A stretch of DNA of 64,000 bases from the NCBI GenBank assembly GCA_964652025.1, contig CAZYZX010000003.1:258048-322047 (forward strand), written 5' to 3'. Shown in pieces: positions 8,644 to 17,567 of the stretch. Made by a program: the position numbers and the translations under genes. Numbering within the stretch: the stretch's first letter is position 1; the number at the start of each line of letters is the position of its first letter. The DNA comes from JAEXOD01 sp964652025. Its GTDB lineage: Bacteria; Bacteroidota; Ignavibacteria; Ignavibacteriales; Melioribacteraceae. The notes below the pieces were generated by a model. The model was given only the letters and a program-made list of their open reading frames with translations, was not told the DNA's origin and ran no database searches.

Positions 8644-11286
8644 TTATACGTCAAAAAAATATGTTATTTTTGCCATGTAAACATTGTCACTTTTAGCATT
8701 TATTAGATTTTTAAAGTCGCGCTTAAAATTAAACTCGCCTGGGTTCATAAAGTCTGTTTGTTCATGGCTCCAAACTAAGTAAAATACGCTGCCTGGCAAA
8801 AATTCCCATCTAAATACAACATTGCCACGTAAAGATTTAAAGTTAAAGTTTGGATTAGAAATAGTAAATTCTGATGCATTACCCGTTCCATCAGGGTCTA
8901 TAATATATTCATCATTTTCTTTATTATAGTTTATAATAGAGTTTTGCTTTCCATACACGTAAAACTTATCCGTTGTAGGTGCGGCAAGTTCTTTAAATTC
9001 GCTATAGCTACCAACAGAAATTAGAGGTTGTAAAAACATTTGTAAGCTAATTTTAGGTGTAAAAGTCCAATCTAATCTTATACCAGCAGAAACGGTTTTT
9101 TGATCTAGTTCGCCAAAAATGTATCTTTTTTTGTAAGTGTTAATAGCGTAGTCATCATCAAGTGTTGTAATATACTGTGCATCTTCTTTGTTAATTGATA
9201 AACTTGGTTCTAATGAAATCCGAATAGAAGAATTAGGCTTCCAAGTAATTTCGGGACTAATATCTCCAAAGCTGCTTCCATTATCTGCACCACTATAGGA
9301 AAAGTTAAGCCCAAAAGCCACCTTTTCTCTTCTATCAGAGTAAAAACTTAACTGGCTACTATAATTTGGGCTGCTTTCTGCTAATGGACCGCCACGTGTT
9401 AAAAATCTATCTAAAGTTCTAAATTCATACGAAGTGTTAAAATTAAACCCATAAAAGTTTTCAAATTCGAATCTTGTAAAAAGCATAAATCCATTTTTAA
9501 ATAAATTCCCCTCAAAATCATAATCTCTAAAATGAGCTAAATATATGTTCTTCCTCCTAAAAATTCCATCTGTTTCATACCATCTATAGCCAGAAACTAG
9601 CACATAATTAATTTTATTTGCCCAAAACTGAAGCCCCAAATCGTTGTAATCGAACCCGGGCGAAACAAATCCAAGCGAGGAATAAATGTAAAAATTCCCT
9701 TTCTGTTTATTAAATATCACCCTACCAAATGCCCCCGATAGTGATGTTAATGTAGTATCTAACGCGTATTTATTAGCGTCTGGTCTTTGGAAATTTCTGT
9801 AAGGTGCTTTTTGTAAACGAGTAATAAATTCTTTTGAACCTTGCTTATAGCTACCCATTAAAGCTGCACTAATAACATAAGTGTTGTCATTATCTAAAGT
9901 TGTCCATCCATCAAAGCCAAATGTAAAAGCATTTTTAGCAAATCTTTCGCTTAAGTAATCATCATTTAAATCTCTATTAACAGAAGTAACCATAAAACCT
10001 AAGCTGTGGCGTCCTTCGTCTATTTCTTTTTGTAGCCTAAAAGTATTGTAAGCAGTAAATGGTTCTACTTCTGCCTCTTTTTCTATATTATTAAAAATAT
10101 ATTTTGCAAAAGTTCTTTCTGTTAAAGCAGAAAATACCCCAACGTTGTAACCATCTCCAATTTTACCCGTTAATTTAGCAGCACCTAAAATTCTAGTTTC
10201 TTTAGGATAGTTAACAAAATCGTAGTCTCCATTTACACCAATACGTGGAGATTGCCCAATACGTCTTGAATAAAATAACGTAGGCCAACCGAAATTAAAT
10301 CCCCAATGATTATTTACACCACCCCAACCAAAATCAAAAATATTAGTCCCCTCTAAAAAGAATGTGCGTTTTTCATCGTAATAAGTTTCAAAAGCACTTA
10401 AATTAACAACAGCCGGGTCAACTTCAACTTGTCCAAAATCTGGATTTAATGTTATATCTAAATTTAAATTACTTCCTAACCCTACTTTCATATCTGCGCC
10501 AAAAGTGGTTTTATATTGCTCACCTTTATAATATGGGTCATTTTTATCGTGTTGCAAATAACTAGCCTTTTGCACAACATAAGGAAATATTTCAAATCTT
10601 GCACTTGGTTTTATACCGCGTAAACCTTGTAATTCTGCAAAATTGCTAACAAAACCGCTCTCTTTGCTAGGTGTCATAATATAATAAGAGCGTTCGTTTA
10701 GTCTTTTAATTCTCCTGGAAAAGTTTATGCCCCATGTCATTTCTTCTGCACTATTAAATCTAAGTTGGCTGTAAGGGATGCGCATTTCAACCGACCATCC
10801 TTCATCTGTAATTTTTGTGGTAGCCTCCCAAATACCATCCCAACGGTTATCATCCCAACTATCATTAAATAAAATACCATCATTTAATCCTCCACCAGCA
10901 CTAACACCAAAATAATAGCCTGTGCGCTTATCGTGGTAAGGATCTAAATACACCATAAAAAGGTCACTATCCCAATTATTATCCCGCCTTGCTATAATTG
11001 TGCTTATTTCATTCGGCTTGCTATCATATAACATTGCACTAACATATAAATTAGCATCATCGTAATAAATCCATACGCAAGTTTTTTCTTTACTTGGCTC
11101 GCCTTCATTTGGCTCCCGCTGTGTAAACTTGCATATCGGATTGTTACCATAGATATCCTCATTTAATATTCCATCTACCGTTATTTTGTTTGCTAGTTTA
11201 AGCACCTGAACAGGTGGATTTTTAACTTTACCAATAATTGTAATAGATAAAAACACAAGAAAAGTAAGTATTATTGCTTTTTTCAT
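8644..11286 (-). CDS. DUF5916 outer-membrane protein with N-terminal CBM9-like domain
   Basis: An 880-residue exported protein whose signal peptide spans residues 1-20. Residues about 35-220 look like a carbohydrate-binding family 9-type beta-sandwich ('KITVDGILNEDIYG', 'DDANLYVSAMLYDSKP', 'VEMRIPYSQLRF'). The rest is the DUF5916 region with 'DPAVVNLSAFETYYDEKRTFFLEG'. This is followed by long amphipathic strands ending in a C-terminal aromatic residue ('MAKITYFFDV'), consistent with an outer-membrane barrel. Such proteins are widespread in Bacteroidota. Their function is not established; ligand binding or hydrolase-associated roles have been suggested. It is monocistronic with its own terminator, and divergent from nrfHA. 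Confidence 0.87.
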   Translation of the reverse strand: MKKAIILTFLVFLSITIIGKVKNPPVQVLKLANKITVDGILNEDIYGNNPICKFTQREPNEGEPSKEKTCVWIYYDDANLYVSAMLYDSKPNEISTIIARRDNNWDSDLFMVYLDPYHDKRTGYYFGVSAGGGLNDGILFNDSWDDNRWDGIWEATTKITDEGWSVEMRIPYSQLRFNSAEEMTWGINFSRRIKRLNERSYYIMTPSKESGFVSNFAELQGLRGIKPSARFEIFPYVVQKASYLQHDKNDPYYKGEQYKTTFGADMKVGLGSNLNLDITLNPDFGQVEVDPAVVNLSAFETYYDEKRTFFLEGTNIFDFGWGGVNNHWGFNFGWPTLFYSRRIGQSPRIGVNGDYDFVNYPKETRILGAAKLTGKIGDGYNVGVFSALTERTFAKYIFNNIEKEAEVEPFTAYNTFRLQKEIDEGRHSLGFMVTSVNRDLNDDYLSERFAKNAFTFGFDGWTTLDNDNTYVISAALMGSYKQGSKEFITRLQKAPYRNFQRPDANKYALDTTLTSLSGAFGRVIFNKQKGNFYIYSSLGFVSPGFDYNDLGLQFWANKINYVLVSGYRWYETDGIFRRKNIYLAHFRDYDFEGNLFKNGFMLFTRFEFENFYGFNFNTSYEFRTLDRFLTRGGPLAESSPNYSSQLSFYSDRREKVAFGLNFSYSGADNGSSFGDISPEITWKPNSSIRISLEPSLSINKEDAQYITTLDDDYAINTYKKRYIFGELDQKTVSAGIRLDWTFTPKISLQMFLQPLISVGSYSEFKELAAPTTDKFYVYGKQNSIINYNKENDEYIIDPDGTGNASEFTISNPNFNFKSLRGNVVFRWEFLPGSVFYLVWSHEQTDFMNPGEFNFKRDFKNLINAKSDNVYMAKITYFFDV

Positions 11287-11383
11287 ATAACCTTAATTTT
11301 TGTTTAATGTTTAGACTAATCAACTGCCTAAAAGTTGTATTTTTTTGTTCAAAATTTTTATCCTAATTGATCTTTATTTTCTA

Positions 11384-11437
11384 TTGACTTATTTATACTT
11401 TTTCTTTATCTTGTATTATCAGAATATTTATTCCGAT
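11384..11437 (+). promoter_or_regulatory. Putative nrfHA promoter with downstream palindrome
   Basis: TTGACT (11384-11389), a 17-bp spacer and TATCTT (11407-11412) form a plausible sigma-70-like promoter. Six bases further on, 11418-11437 is an imperfect palindrome (ATCAGAATAT / TTATTCCGAT, 8 of 10 positions symmetric). It covers the expected transcription start and ends 20 bp before the GTG start codon, a typical repressor position. It does not match the FNR/CRP or NsrR consensus. Confidence 0.45.
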
Positions 11438-11457
11438 TAATAAAATTAAGGTGCTAT

Positions 11458-12081
11458 GTGAGTTCAACAACCAAACAAGACAAGCAGGGATTATTAAAAA
11501 AGCTGATCTACTATATTTTACCGCCTGATAAATGGAAAATACCAGTAATAATTATACTTGGCATTTTTACTGGATTACTATTAACGGTATTAAAAATTAG
11601 TAATGCAATATCTTATTTATCAGACGATCCCAAAGCATGTGTTAATTGCCATATTATGTCTCCTCAATTTGCAACATGGGAAAGAGGAAGCCACGGACGC
11701 GTTACTGTTTGTAACGATTGCCACGTTCCGCAAGATAATTTTTTTAGAAAATACTACTTTAAGGCTACTGACGGATTACGCCACGCAACAATGTTTACAT
11801 TTAGAATGGAGCCACAAGTAATCCAAATTAAAGAAGCTGGAAAAAAAGCAGTACAAGAAAACTGCATAAGATGCCACGAAAATTTAATTCACCCCGTTTC
11901 TGTAAGATATTTGGGGAACCGAATGATTATTGACCAAGAAGAAACTTACTGTTGGGATTGCCACCGAGAAACTCCGCACGGTAGGGTTAATAGTTTATCT
12001 TCAACTCCTTATGCACTTGTACCTAAACTTAACCCAATTTTGCCAGATTGGCTTAAAAGCTTTATTACTAATGAAAAATAA
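11458..12081 (+). CDS. nrfH: Cytochrome c nitrite reductase small subunit NrfH
   Basis: Membrane-anchored tetraheme quinol dehydrogenase of the NapC/NirT family, which passes electrons from menaquinol to NrfA. A single N-terminal membrane helix (about 28-48) precedes four c-type heme motifs: CVNCH (61-65), CNDCH (85-89), CIRCH (136-140) and CWDCH (165-169). The first extends to CxxCHxM, the NrfH signature in which Met is the unusual axial ligand. The start is GTG at 11458: the overlapping ATG at 11455 runs straight into TGA, and AAGGTG at 11448 serves as the ribosome-binding site. nrfA follows after 22 bp. Confidence 0.95.
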   Translation: MSSTTKQDKQGLLKKLIYYILPPDKWKIPVIIILGIFTGLLLTVLKISNAISYLSDDPKACVNCHIMSPQFATWERGSHGRVTVCNDCHVPQDNFFRKYYFKATDGLRHATMFTFRMEPQVIQIKEAGKKAVQENCIRCHENLIHPVSVRYLGNRMIIDQEETYCWDCHRETPHGRVNSLSSTPYALVPKLNPILPDWLKSFITNEK

Positions 12082-12103
12082 TAACTATTTATAAGGGATT
12101 AAT

Positions 12104-13594
12104 ATGAAACCAATACAAGATATAATTAAAGCAAAGCCTTTTATGGCTTGGCTTCTGTTTTTTGCAACCGTAATTATTGTTTTTATCCTTGGGTTGTTCG
12201 CTTCATCAATTGTAGAAAGAAGAGGAGAAGCAGAGTATACTTTCCAATTAGTTAGACCTATTCCAGAATATGAACCAAGAAACGAAATTTGGGGCGAAAA
12301 TTATCCTCGGGAATATGAAACTTACCGCAATACACTTAAAACCGATTTTGCAAGTAAGCATGGCGGAAGCATGAAAATTGACTATTTGGGAAAATATCCC
12401 GAGCTTGTTGTAATGTGGGCTGGTTATCCATTTAGTAAAGATTACAATCAAGGAAGGGGTCATGCTTATGCTATTGAAGACATTAGAAACACATTGCGCA
12501 CGGGTGGCAATAAAGTAAGCCCTTTACCTGCTACTTGTTGGACTTGCAAAAGTACCGATGTTCCTCGTTTGATGAATAAAGTTGGGGTGCAGGAATTTTA
12601 TAAAGGTAAATTTATTGATAAAGGCGCAGAAGTTGTTAACCCAATTGGCTGCCAAGATTGCCATGATCCAAAAACTATGAACTTAAGAATTACCAGACCT
12701 GCTTTAGTTGAAGCATTTAAAAGACAAGGGAAAGATATTACTAAGGCTACTAGACAAGAAATGCGCAGCTTGGTTTGTGCACAGTGCCATGTTGAGTATT
12801 ATTTTGATAAAACCCGTGATAATTATTTAGTTTTTCCTTGGGATAAAGGATATAGCGCAGATGAAATGGAAGCTTATTACGATAGCTTAAAGTTTTACGA
12901 TTGGAAACATGCTCTTAGCAAAACACCTATGCTTAAAGCTCAACACCCAGATTACGAATTATTTACTACTGGTATTCATTACAAACGGAATGTTGCTTGT
13001 GCAGATTGCCATATGCCTTACAAAACTGAAGGTGGAGTTAAATTTACAGACCACCATATTCAAAGTCCTTTAAATAATGTTGAAAACTCTTGCCAAGTTT
13101 GCCATCGTGTTAAAGCAGAAGAATTAATAAGAGATGTTTATGATAGGCAAGATAGATTAGAATCTTTACGCAAACTTGCAGAAAAAGCATTAGCAACAGT
13201 TCACATAGAAGCAAAAGCTGCATGGGATAATGGAGCAACCGAACAAGAGATGGAACCAGTTTTAACTTTAATTAGACATGCTCAATGGAGATGGGATTGG
13301 GTTGCAGCAGCAAATGGACTTGGATTCCATAGCCCAGCAGAAGCTTTTAGAGTGCTTGGCACAGCAATACAAAAAGCAGAAGATGCGCGCAGACAAATTG
13401 CTGTTATTTTACTTAAACATAATGTTAAATATCCTTTAATTTTGCCCGATATTTCTACTAAAGATAAAGCTCAAAAGTATATTGGACTTAATATGCCAGA
13501 GTTAATTGCAGATAAAGAAGATTTTCTTAAAACTACTGTTTTAACTTGGGACCAAAAAGCTAAAGAACGCCAGGGCTCGTTAATAAAATATTAG
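12104..13594 (+). CDS. nrfA: Ammonia-forming cytochrome c nitrite reductase NrfA
   Basis: Periplasmic pentaheme enzyme reducing nitrite to ammonium with six electrons. The catalytic heme site is CWTCK (145-149), with Lys as axial ligand. Four regular CxxCH sites follow at 183-187, 225-229, 299-303 and 330-334. Active-site candidates are the Tyr pair in 'CHVEYYF' (about 232-233) and His292 in 'GIHYKR'. The N-terminus carries a hydrophobic helix (about 12-35) that may be a signal or an uncleaved anchor. The 496-residue length is typical. Maturation of the CxxCK heme needs a dedicated or adapted heme lyase; ccmC-F lie 46 kb away in this window. Confidence 0.97.
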   Translation: MKPIQDIIKAKPFMAWLLFFATVIIVFILGLFASSIVERRGEAEYTFQLVRPIPEYEPRNEIWGENYPREYETYRNTLKTDFASKHGGSMKIDYLGKYPELVVMWAGYPFSKDYNQGRGHAYAIEDIRNTLRTGGNKVSPLPATCWTCKSTDVPRLMNKVGVQEFYKGKFIDKGAEVVNPIGCQDCHDPKTMNLRITRPALVEAFKRQGKDITKATRQEMRSLVCAQCHVEYYFDKTRDNYLVFPWDKGYSADEMEAYYDSLKFYDWKHALSKTPMLKAQHPDYELFTTGIHYKRNVACADCHMPYKTEGGVKFTDHHIQSPLNNVENSCQVCHRVKAEELIRDVYDRQDRLESLRKLAEKALATVHIEAKAAWDNGATEQEMEPVLTLIRHAQWRWDWVAAANGLGFHSPAEAFRVLGTAIQKAEDARRQIAVILLKHNVKYPLILPDISTKDKAQKYIGLNMPELIADKEDFLKTTVLTWDQKAKERQGSLIKY

Positions 13595-13625
13595 TTTTAC
13601 TTAAAATCTATCACCTTAAAACTTT

Positions 13626-13660
13626 ACTGCCTTTTTAATAAAGGCAGTTTTTTTTATTTT
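13626..13660 (+). terminator. nrfHA terminator
   Basis: ACTGCCTTT and AAAGGCAGT pair perfectly over 9 bp (13626-13648) around a 5-nt loop. A long T-run follows (13648-13660). It lies 32 bp after the nrfA stop. Confidence 0.95.
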
Positions 13661-13684
13661 TTTGGAAACGATGGAAACTTTTAC

Positions 13685-13722
13685 TTGACTTTATAGTTTC
13701 TTTAGTGTATATTTACACTAAA
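13685..13722 (+). promoter_or_regulatory. Efflux-operon promoter with overlapping TetR operator
   Basis: TTGACT (13685-13690), 17 bp and TATATT (13708-13713) form a consensus-like promoter. Over the -10 box lies a perfect inverted repeat, TTTAGTGTA - TATT - TACACTAAA (13701-13722), with 9-bp arms and a 4-bp spacer. A TetR gene starts 23 bp downstream. Position and symmetry make this the likely autoregulatory operator. Confidence 0.8.
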
Positions 13723-13745
13723 TAAAAAACTTTTTTGGTAACAAC

Positions 13746-14369
13746 ATGAACGACGAAAAAACTAAAATACTTAACTACAGTTACGAAATTCTCTTTAAAT
13801 ATGGGTTTAATAATGCAACTATGGATACAATAGCACAAGGTTTAAAGATTAGTAAAAAAACCTTATATAAGCACTTTAAAAGTAAAGACCAGCTAATTGA
13901 TAGCGTTATAGACTTATTGACCCAAAACATACTAAAGCAAATTGAAGCTGCTATTGCAGAAGATAAAAACGCTATTGAAAAATTAACCGAACTATTGAAA
14001 ATAGTTATTAAATCATTTAGCAAAATAAATTTAGATTATTTCCAGTTTTTAAACGCAAAAGGATTTGCACACTGGGAAAAAATAGAAAATTTTAGGCAAC
14101 AAGTTATTGCAACTAAGTATACCCAAATTATTGAACAAGGCAAAAAAGAAAAATTAATAGAAGATAAACCAACTGTAATACTAATGACTGCTGCTTACAA
14201 CATCGTTAAAAGCATTGTTAATCCTCAATTTGTACTTAGCAATAACTTATCTTTTGAAAGTGCAGCCAAATACGCAATTAGCATGGTGGTTGGCGCTTGC
14301 GCTACAGAAGAAGGGAAAAGATTATTTAATAAATTAACCGAAGGAATGAAAAATGAAAATTTTAATTAA
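13746..14369 (+). CDS. TetR/AcrR family transcriptional regulator
   Basis: A 207-residue one-component repressor. The N-terminal TetR helix-turn-helix is clear: 'FGFNNATMDTIAQGLKISKKTLYKHFKSKDQL'-type sequence at about 18-50, here with 'KYGFNNATMDTIAQ' and 'TLYKHFKSKDQLI'. The C-terminal ligand-binding half is divergent, as usual. It is the first gene of the efflux operon, and its 3' end overlaps the HlyD gene by 17 bp. A perfect palindrome over its promoter suggests that it represses its own operon until an efflux substrate binds. In E. coli the corresponding ybh operon also starts with a TetR regulator (CecR). Confidence 0.92.
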   Translation: MNDEKTKILNYSYEILFKYGFNNATMDTIAQGLKISKKTLYKHFKSKDQLIDSVIDLLTQNILKQIEAAIAEDKNAIEKLTELLKIVIKSFSKINLDYFQFLNAKGFAHWEKIENFRQQVIATKYTQIIEQGKKEKLIEDKPTVILMTAAYNIVKSIVNPQFVLSNNLSFESAAKYAISMVVGACATEEGKRLFNKLTEGMKNENFN

Positions 14370-15309
14370 AATTTTACCTTTACTTTTGCTGCTTGCTTGC
14401 AGTAGTGAAAACGATAATAATACTATTGAAGAATCTGGCACAATAGAAACTAAAGAAGTACTTATTTCCGCCAAAACAGGCGGTACTATTATAAAAAAAT
14501 TATTTAACGAAGGTGATAAAGTAAAAGCTGGGGATACTTTAATAATTTTAGATACAGAAGCATTAGAAATACAATTAATGCAAACCATAGCAGCAGAAAA
14601 AGCAGCTAATGCAATTTATAAACAGTTAATAAACGGTGCCCGCAAAGAAGATATTAAAGCAAGTGAGGAATTACTAAAGCAAGCTAAAGCTAACTATGAA
14701 AATGCAGAAAAAGATTATATTAGGATGAAAAATCTTTACGATAGCAAAGCAATAACTAAAAAACAATTTGATGACGCAGAAACGCGCTACACTGTTACAA
14801 AATCCCAATTAAAAGCTGCTGAAGAATCCTACACAAAAAATAAAAATATAGCAAGACCTGAAGAGCTTGAGCAAGCTAAAGCTAACTTAGATAAAGCAAC
14901 TGCAGCAGTGTTAGCTGTTAAAAAAAATATTAAAGATTGTTACATTACCGCACCAATACCAGGCGTTATTTCAGAAAACTTTTTTGAAATTGGCGAGCTT
15001 GTAGTCCCTTCTGCTTCTTTGTGCAAAATTAATAACCCAGATGATGTGGAAATTAAAATTTATGTTTCAGAAACAGTTTTAGGAAAAGTTAAAATTGGGC
15101 AAAAAGCTTTAATATCGGTAGATACTTTCCCCAATAAAACTTATGAAGGTAAAGTTATTTATATTTCTCCAAATGCAGAGTTTACACCTAAAAATATTCA
15201 AACAAAAGAAGAGCGCACCAAACTTGTTTATGCAGTAAAAATAAAAGTTAAAAATGATAACAGCGAGCTTAAAAACGGTATGCCCGCAGATGCTAAAATT
15301 ATTTTATAG
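14353..15309 (+). CDS. HlyD-type periplasmic adaptor lipoprotein (YbhG-like)
   Basis: A 318-residue membrane fusion protein linking the inner-membrane ABC transporter to a TolC channel. The signal peptide ends in a lipobox ('LLLLLACSS'), so the mature protein should be lipid-anchored at Cys16. The layout is the standard one. A biotinyl-lipoyl half-motif comes first ('VLISAKTGGTIIKKLFNEGDKVKAG'-type region, about 36-60), then a long alpha-hairpin with heptads (about 75-185), the second lipoyl half ('CYITAPIPGVISE') and a beta-barrel domain. Its start lies inside the end of tetR (17-bp overlap), with GAAGGA as ribosome-binding site. Confidence 0.92.
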   Translation: MKILIKILPLLLLLACSSENDNNTIEESGTIETKEVLISAKTGGTIIKKLFNEGDKVKAGDTLIILDTEALEIQLMQTIAAEKAANAIYKQLINGARKEDIKASEELLKQAKANYENAEKDYIRMKNLYDSKAITKKQFDDAETRYTVTKSQLKAAEESYTKNKNIARPEELEQAKANLDKATAAVLAVKKNIKDCYITAPIPGVISENFFEIGELVVPSASLCKINNPDDVEIKIYVSETVLGKVKIGQKALISVDTFPNKTYEGKVIYISPNAEFTPKNIQTKEERTKLVYAVKIKVKNDNSELKNGMPADAKIIL

Positions 15310-15317
15310 TAAATACT

Positions 15318-16232
15318 ATGGAACCAATAATAAAAATAGAAAACTTAACTAAAAATTATGGCACTACTACCGCACTAAAAAACTTTTCACTTACTGTTTA
15401 TAAAGGAGAAATGTTTGGACTTGTTGGACCAGATGGCGCAGGTAAAACAACCGCAATAAGAATTATGTGCGGATTGCTTGGCTTTGAAGATGGTAATGTA
15501 GAAATTCTAAATAAAAATATTAAAATACATTCCTCATATATAAAAACTAAAATTGGATATCTTTCCCAAAAATTTAGCTTATATGGAGATTTAAGCATTG
15601 ATGAAAATATCGAATTTTTTGCAGATATTCACAATGTAAAAGACTACCAAGAACGAAGAAACGAACTATTAGAGTTTACCAGACTTTTACCCTTTAGAGC
15701 GCGCCTAGCGGATAAACTTTCTGGTGGTATGAAGCAAAAACTTGCACTTGCCGCAAGTCTTATTCATAAACCTACAATTTTATTTTTAGATGAACCCACT
15801 ACGGGCGTAGACCCAGTTAGTAGACGCGATTTTTGGAAAATTCTATCCGGGTTACTTAAAGAAGGAATTACTATTTTTTTAACTACTCCTTATTTAGATG
15901 AAGCTGAAAGATGCAACAGAGTTGCTTTGATGAACGGGGGAAATATTTTAGCCTTAGATACGCCCGATAATGTAAAAAAAAGCTTAAGCTTATTAGTTGC
16001 AGAAGTTGTAACTAATGATATTAAAAATTCTTACAAAGTATTAAAAAATATTTATGGAAACGATGCTCAAATATTTGGCGATAAAATTCATGTTTTAATT
16101 CCTAATACAGAAAGCGAACTTGACAATATTAAAAATATATTAACTAAAAATAACTTAACCTTAATTTCTATTAATATTATGTCTCCTTCATTAGAAAATG
16201 TTTTTATAAACTTAATTAAAAAAGCAAATTAA
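15318..16232 (+). CDS. ABC transporter ATPase 1 (corresponds to the YbhF N-terminal half)
   Basis: A 304-residue nucleotide-binding subunit with Walker A GPDGAGKT (about 34-41), Q-loop 'YLSQKFSLYG', canonical signature LSGGMKQK and Walker B 'ILFLDEPTTGVDP'. The switch (H-loop) histidine is replaced: the segment reads 'LTTPYLDEAER', with Pro where His is expected. The N-terminal NBD of E. coli YbhF also departs from consensus in this segment. It is encoded apart from its partner ATPase (17568-18503), with the TolC gene between them. The two probably form a heterodimer with one impaired ATP site. Confidence 0.92.
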   Translation: MEPIIKIENLTKNYGTTTALKNFSLTVYKGEMFGLVGPDGAGKTTAIRIMCGLLGFEDGNVEILNKNIKIHSSYIKTKIGYLSQKFSLYGDLSIDENIEFFADIHNVKDYQERRNELLEFTRLLPFRARLADKLSGGMKQKLALAASLIHKPTILFLDEPTTGVDPVSRRDFWKILSGLLKEGITIFLTTPYLDEAERCNRVALMNGGNILALDTPDNVKKSLSLLVAEVVTNDIKNSYKVLKNIYGNDAQIFGDKIHVLIPNTESELDNIKNILTKNNLTLISINIMSPSLENVFINLIKKAN

Positions 16233-16246
16233 AATTGGTAAAAATT

Positions 16247-17557
16247 ATGAAAAAATTAGTTTTATTATTAATATTCTTTATTGATATTAATGCTCAACAA
16301 AAAATATTAACATTAAACGAAAGCCTTAACATAGGACTTGGTGAAAGTAAAGATATAAAAATTGCTCAATCTATATTAAACCAAAGTAATTACGAAGTTG
16401 CGGAATATGGCGGATATTTATTGCCTAAAGTATCATTTGCTGCCTCTTACACAAGGCTTAGTAATATAGACCCATTTAAAATATCGGTTCCGTTTTCCCC
16501 AATTCCTATAAAAATACAAGATGCAATTTTAGATAATTATAATTTTAAACTTTCCTTAAAGCAACCATTATTTACTGGATTTAAATTAAGCAGCCTAAAA
16601 AATGCAGCAACCGATAAGTTTAATGCTAATAAATATGAACTATCAATTGAAAAAAATAAAACAGCATTAAACATAATTACCGCTTACTATAACTATTATA
16701 AAGCCATTAAATTACTAAAAGTTGCAGAAGATAATGTTACTAAATTAAAAGAACACTATAACAACACTAAAGTTTTTGTAGATAACGGATTAGCCACAAT
16801 TAATGACCTACTTAAAATAGAAGTACAATATAATAACGCAGAGTTAAATAAAATTAATTTTATTAATAATAAAGAAATTGCAAAAGCTAATTTTAACAAA
16901 GCAATTAATCTAAACCTAAACGCCAATACAGAAATAGACACTACAGAAATAAATATTGAAGAACCCAAAATAGATTACGAAAAAGATCTTGCATATGCAC
17001 TAAGCGAACGCGCAGAGTTAAAATCTATTGAGTATAAAATTAATGCTGCGGATAATTACGTTACAGCAGCTACAAGCAATTTCTATCCATCAATTTATTT
17101 AATTGGAAATTATTATTATAATAGACCCAACCAAAGACTTATGCCACTAAAAGACGAGTTTAAAGACTCTTGGGATTTATCATTATCTTTAACATGGGAT
17201 ATATGGGACTGGGGAATAAATTCCGCTTTAGCTGAGCAATCTAAAGAAGCCAAAAACCAAACTATACTAAAACAAAATATATTAAAAGAAAATATTACCC
17301 AAGAAGTATATTCAAATTATTTAAAAGTTATTAGTGAGTATACTAAAATTAAAGTTGCAAAATTTGCATTAATTAGTGCGCAAGAAAACTTTAGAATTAG
17401 TGAGGAAAAATATTTACAACAACTTTTAACAAGCACAGATTTACTTGACGCAGAAACCAATTTAACAGAAGCAAAAATAAACTTAGTAAATACATTGGTA
17501 GATTATCAATTGGCACTTACAGCGTATAAAAAATCATTGGGCTTTAAACTTTATTAA
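16247..17557 (+). CDS. TolC family outer-membrane efflux protein
   Basis: A 436-residue outer-membrane channel component. The signal peptide is 'MKKLVLLLIFFIDINAQ'. After it come two OEP repeats of long amphipathic helices broken by beta-strand segments ('VSFAASYTRLSNIDPF', 'PSIYLIGNYYYN', 'DLSLSLTWDIWDWG'), as in TolC. I chose ATG 16247 over a TTG 12 bp upstream because it directly precedes the signal peptide. It sits between the two ABC ATPase genes, an unusual position that separates the halves corresponding to YbhF. With the HlyD lipoprotein and the two permeases it completes an export path across both membranes. Confidence 0.93.
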   Translation: MKKLVLLLIFFIDINAQQKILTLNESLNIGLGESKDIKIAQSILNQSNYEVAEYGGYLLPKVSFAASYTRLSNIDPFKISVPFSPIPIKIQDAILDNYNFKLSLKQPLFTGFKLSSLKNAATDKFNANKYELSIEKNKTALNIITAYYNYYKAIKLLKVAEDNVTKLKEHYNNTKVFVDNGLATINDLLKIEVQYNNAELNKINFINNKEIAKANFNKAINLNLNANTEIDTTEINIEEPKIDYEKDLAYALSERAELKSIEYKINAADNYVTAATSNFYPSIYLIGNYYYNRPNQRLMPLKDEFKDSWDLSLSLTWDIWDWGINSALAEQSKEAKNQTILKQNILKENITQEVYSNYLKVISEYTKIKVAKFALISAQENFRISEEKYLQQLLTSTDLLDAETNLTEAKINLVNTLVDYQLALTAYKKSLGFKLY

Positions 17558-17567
17558 TGGACTAATT

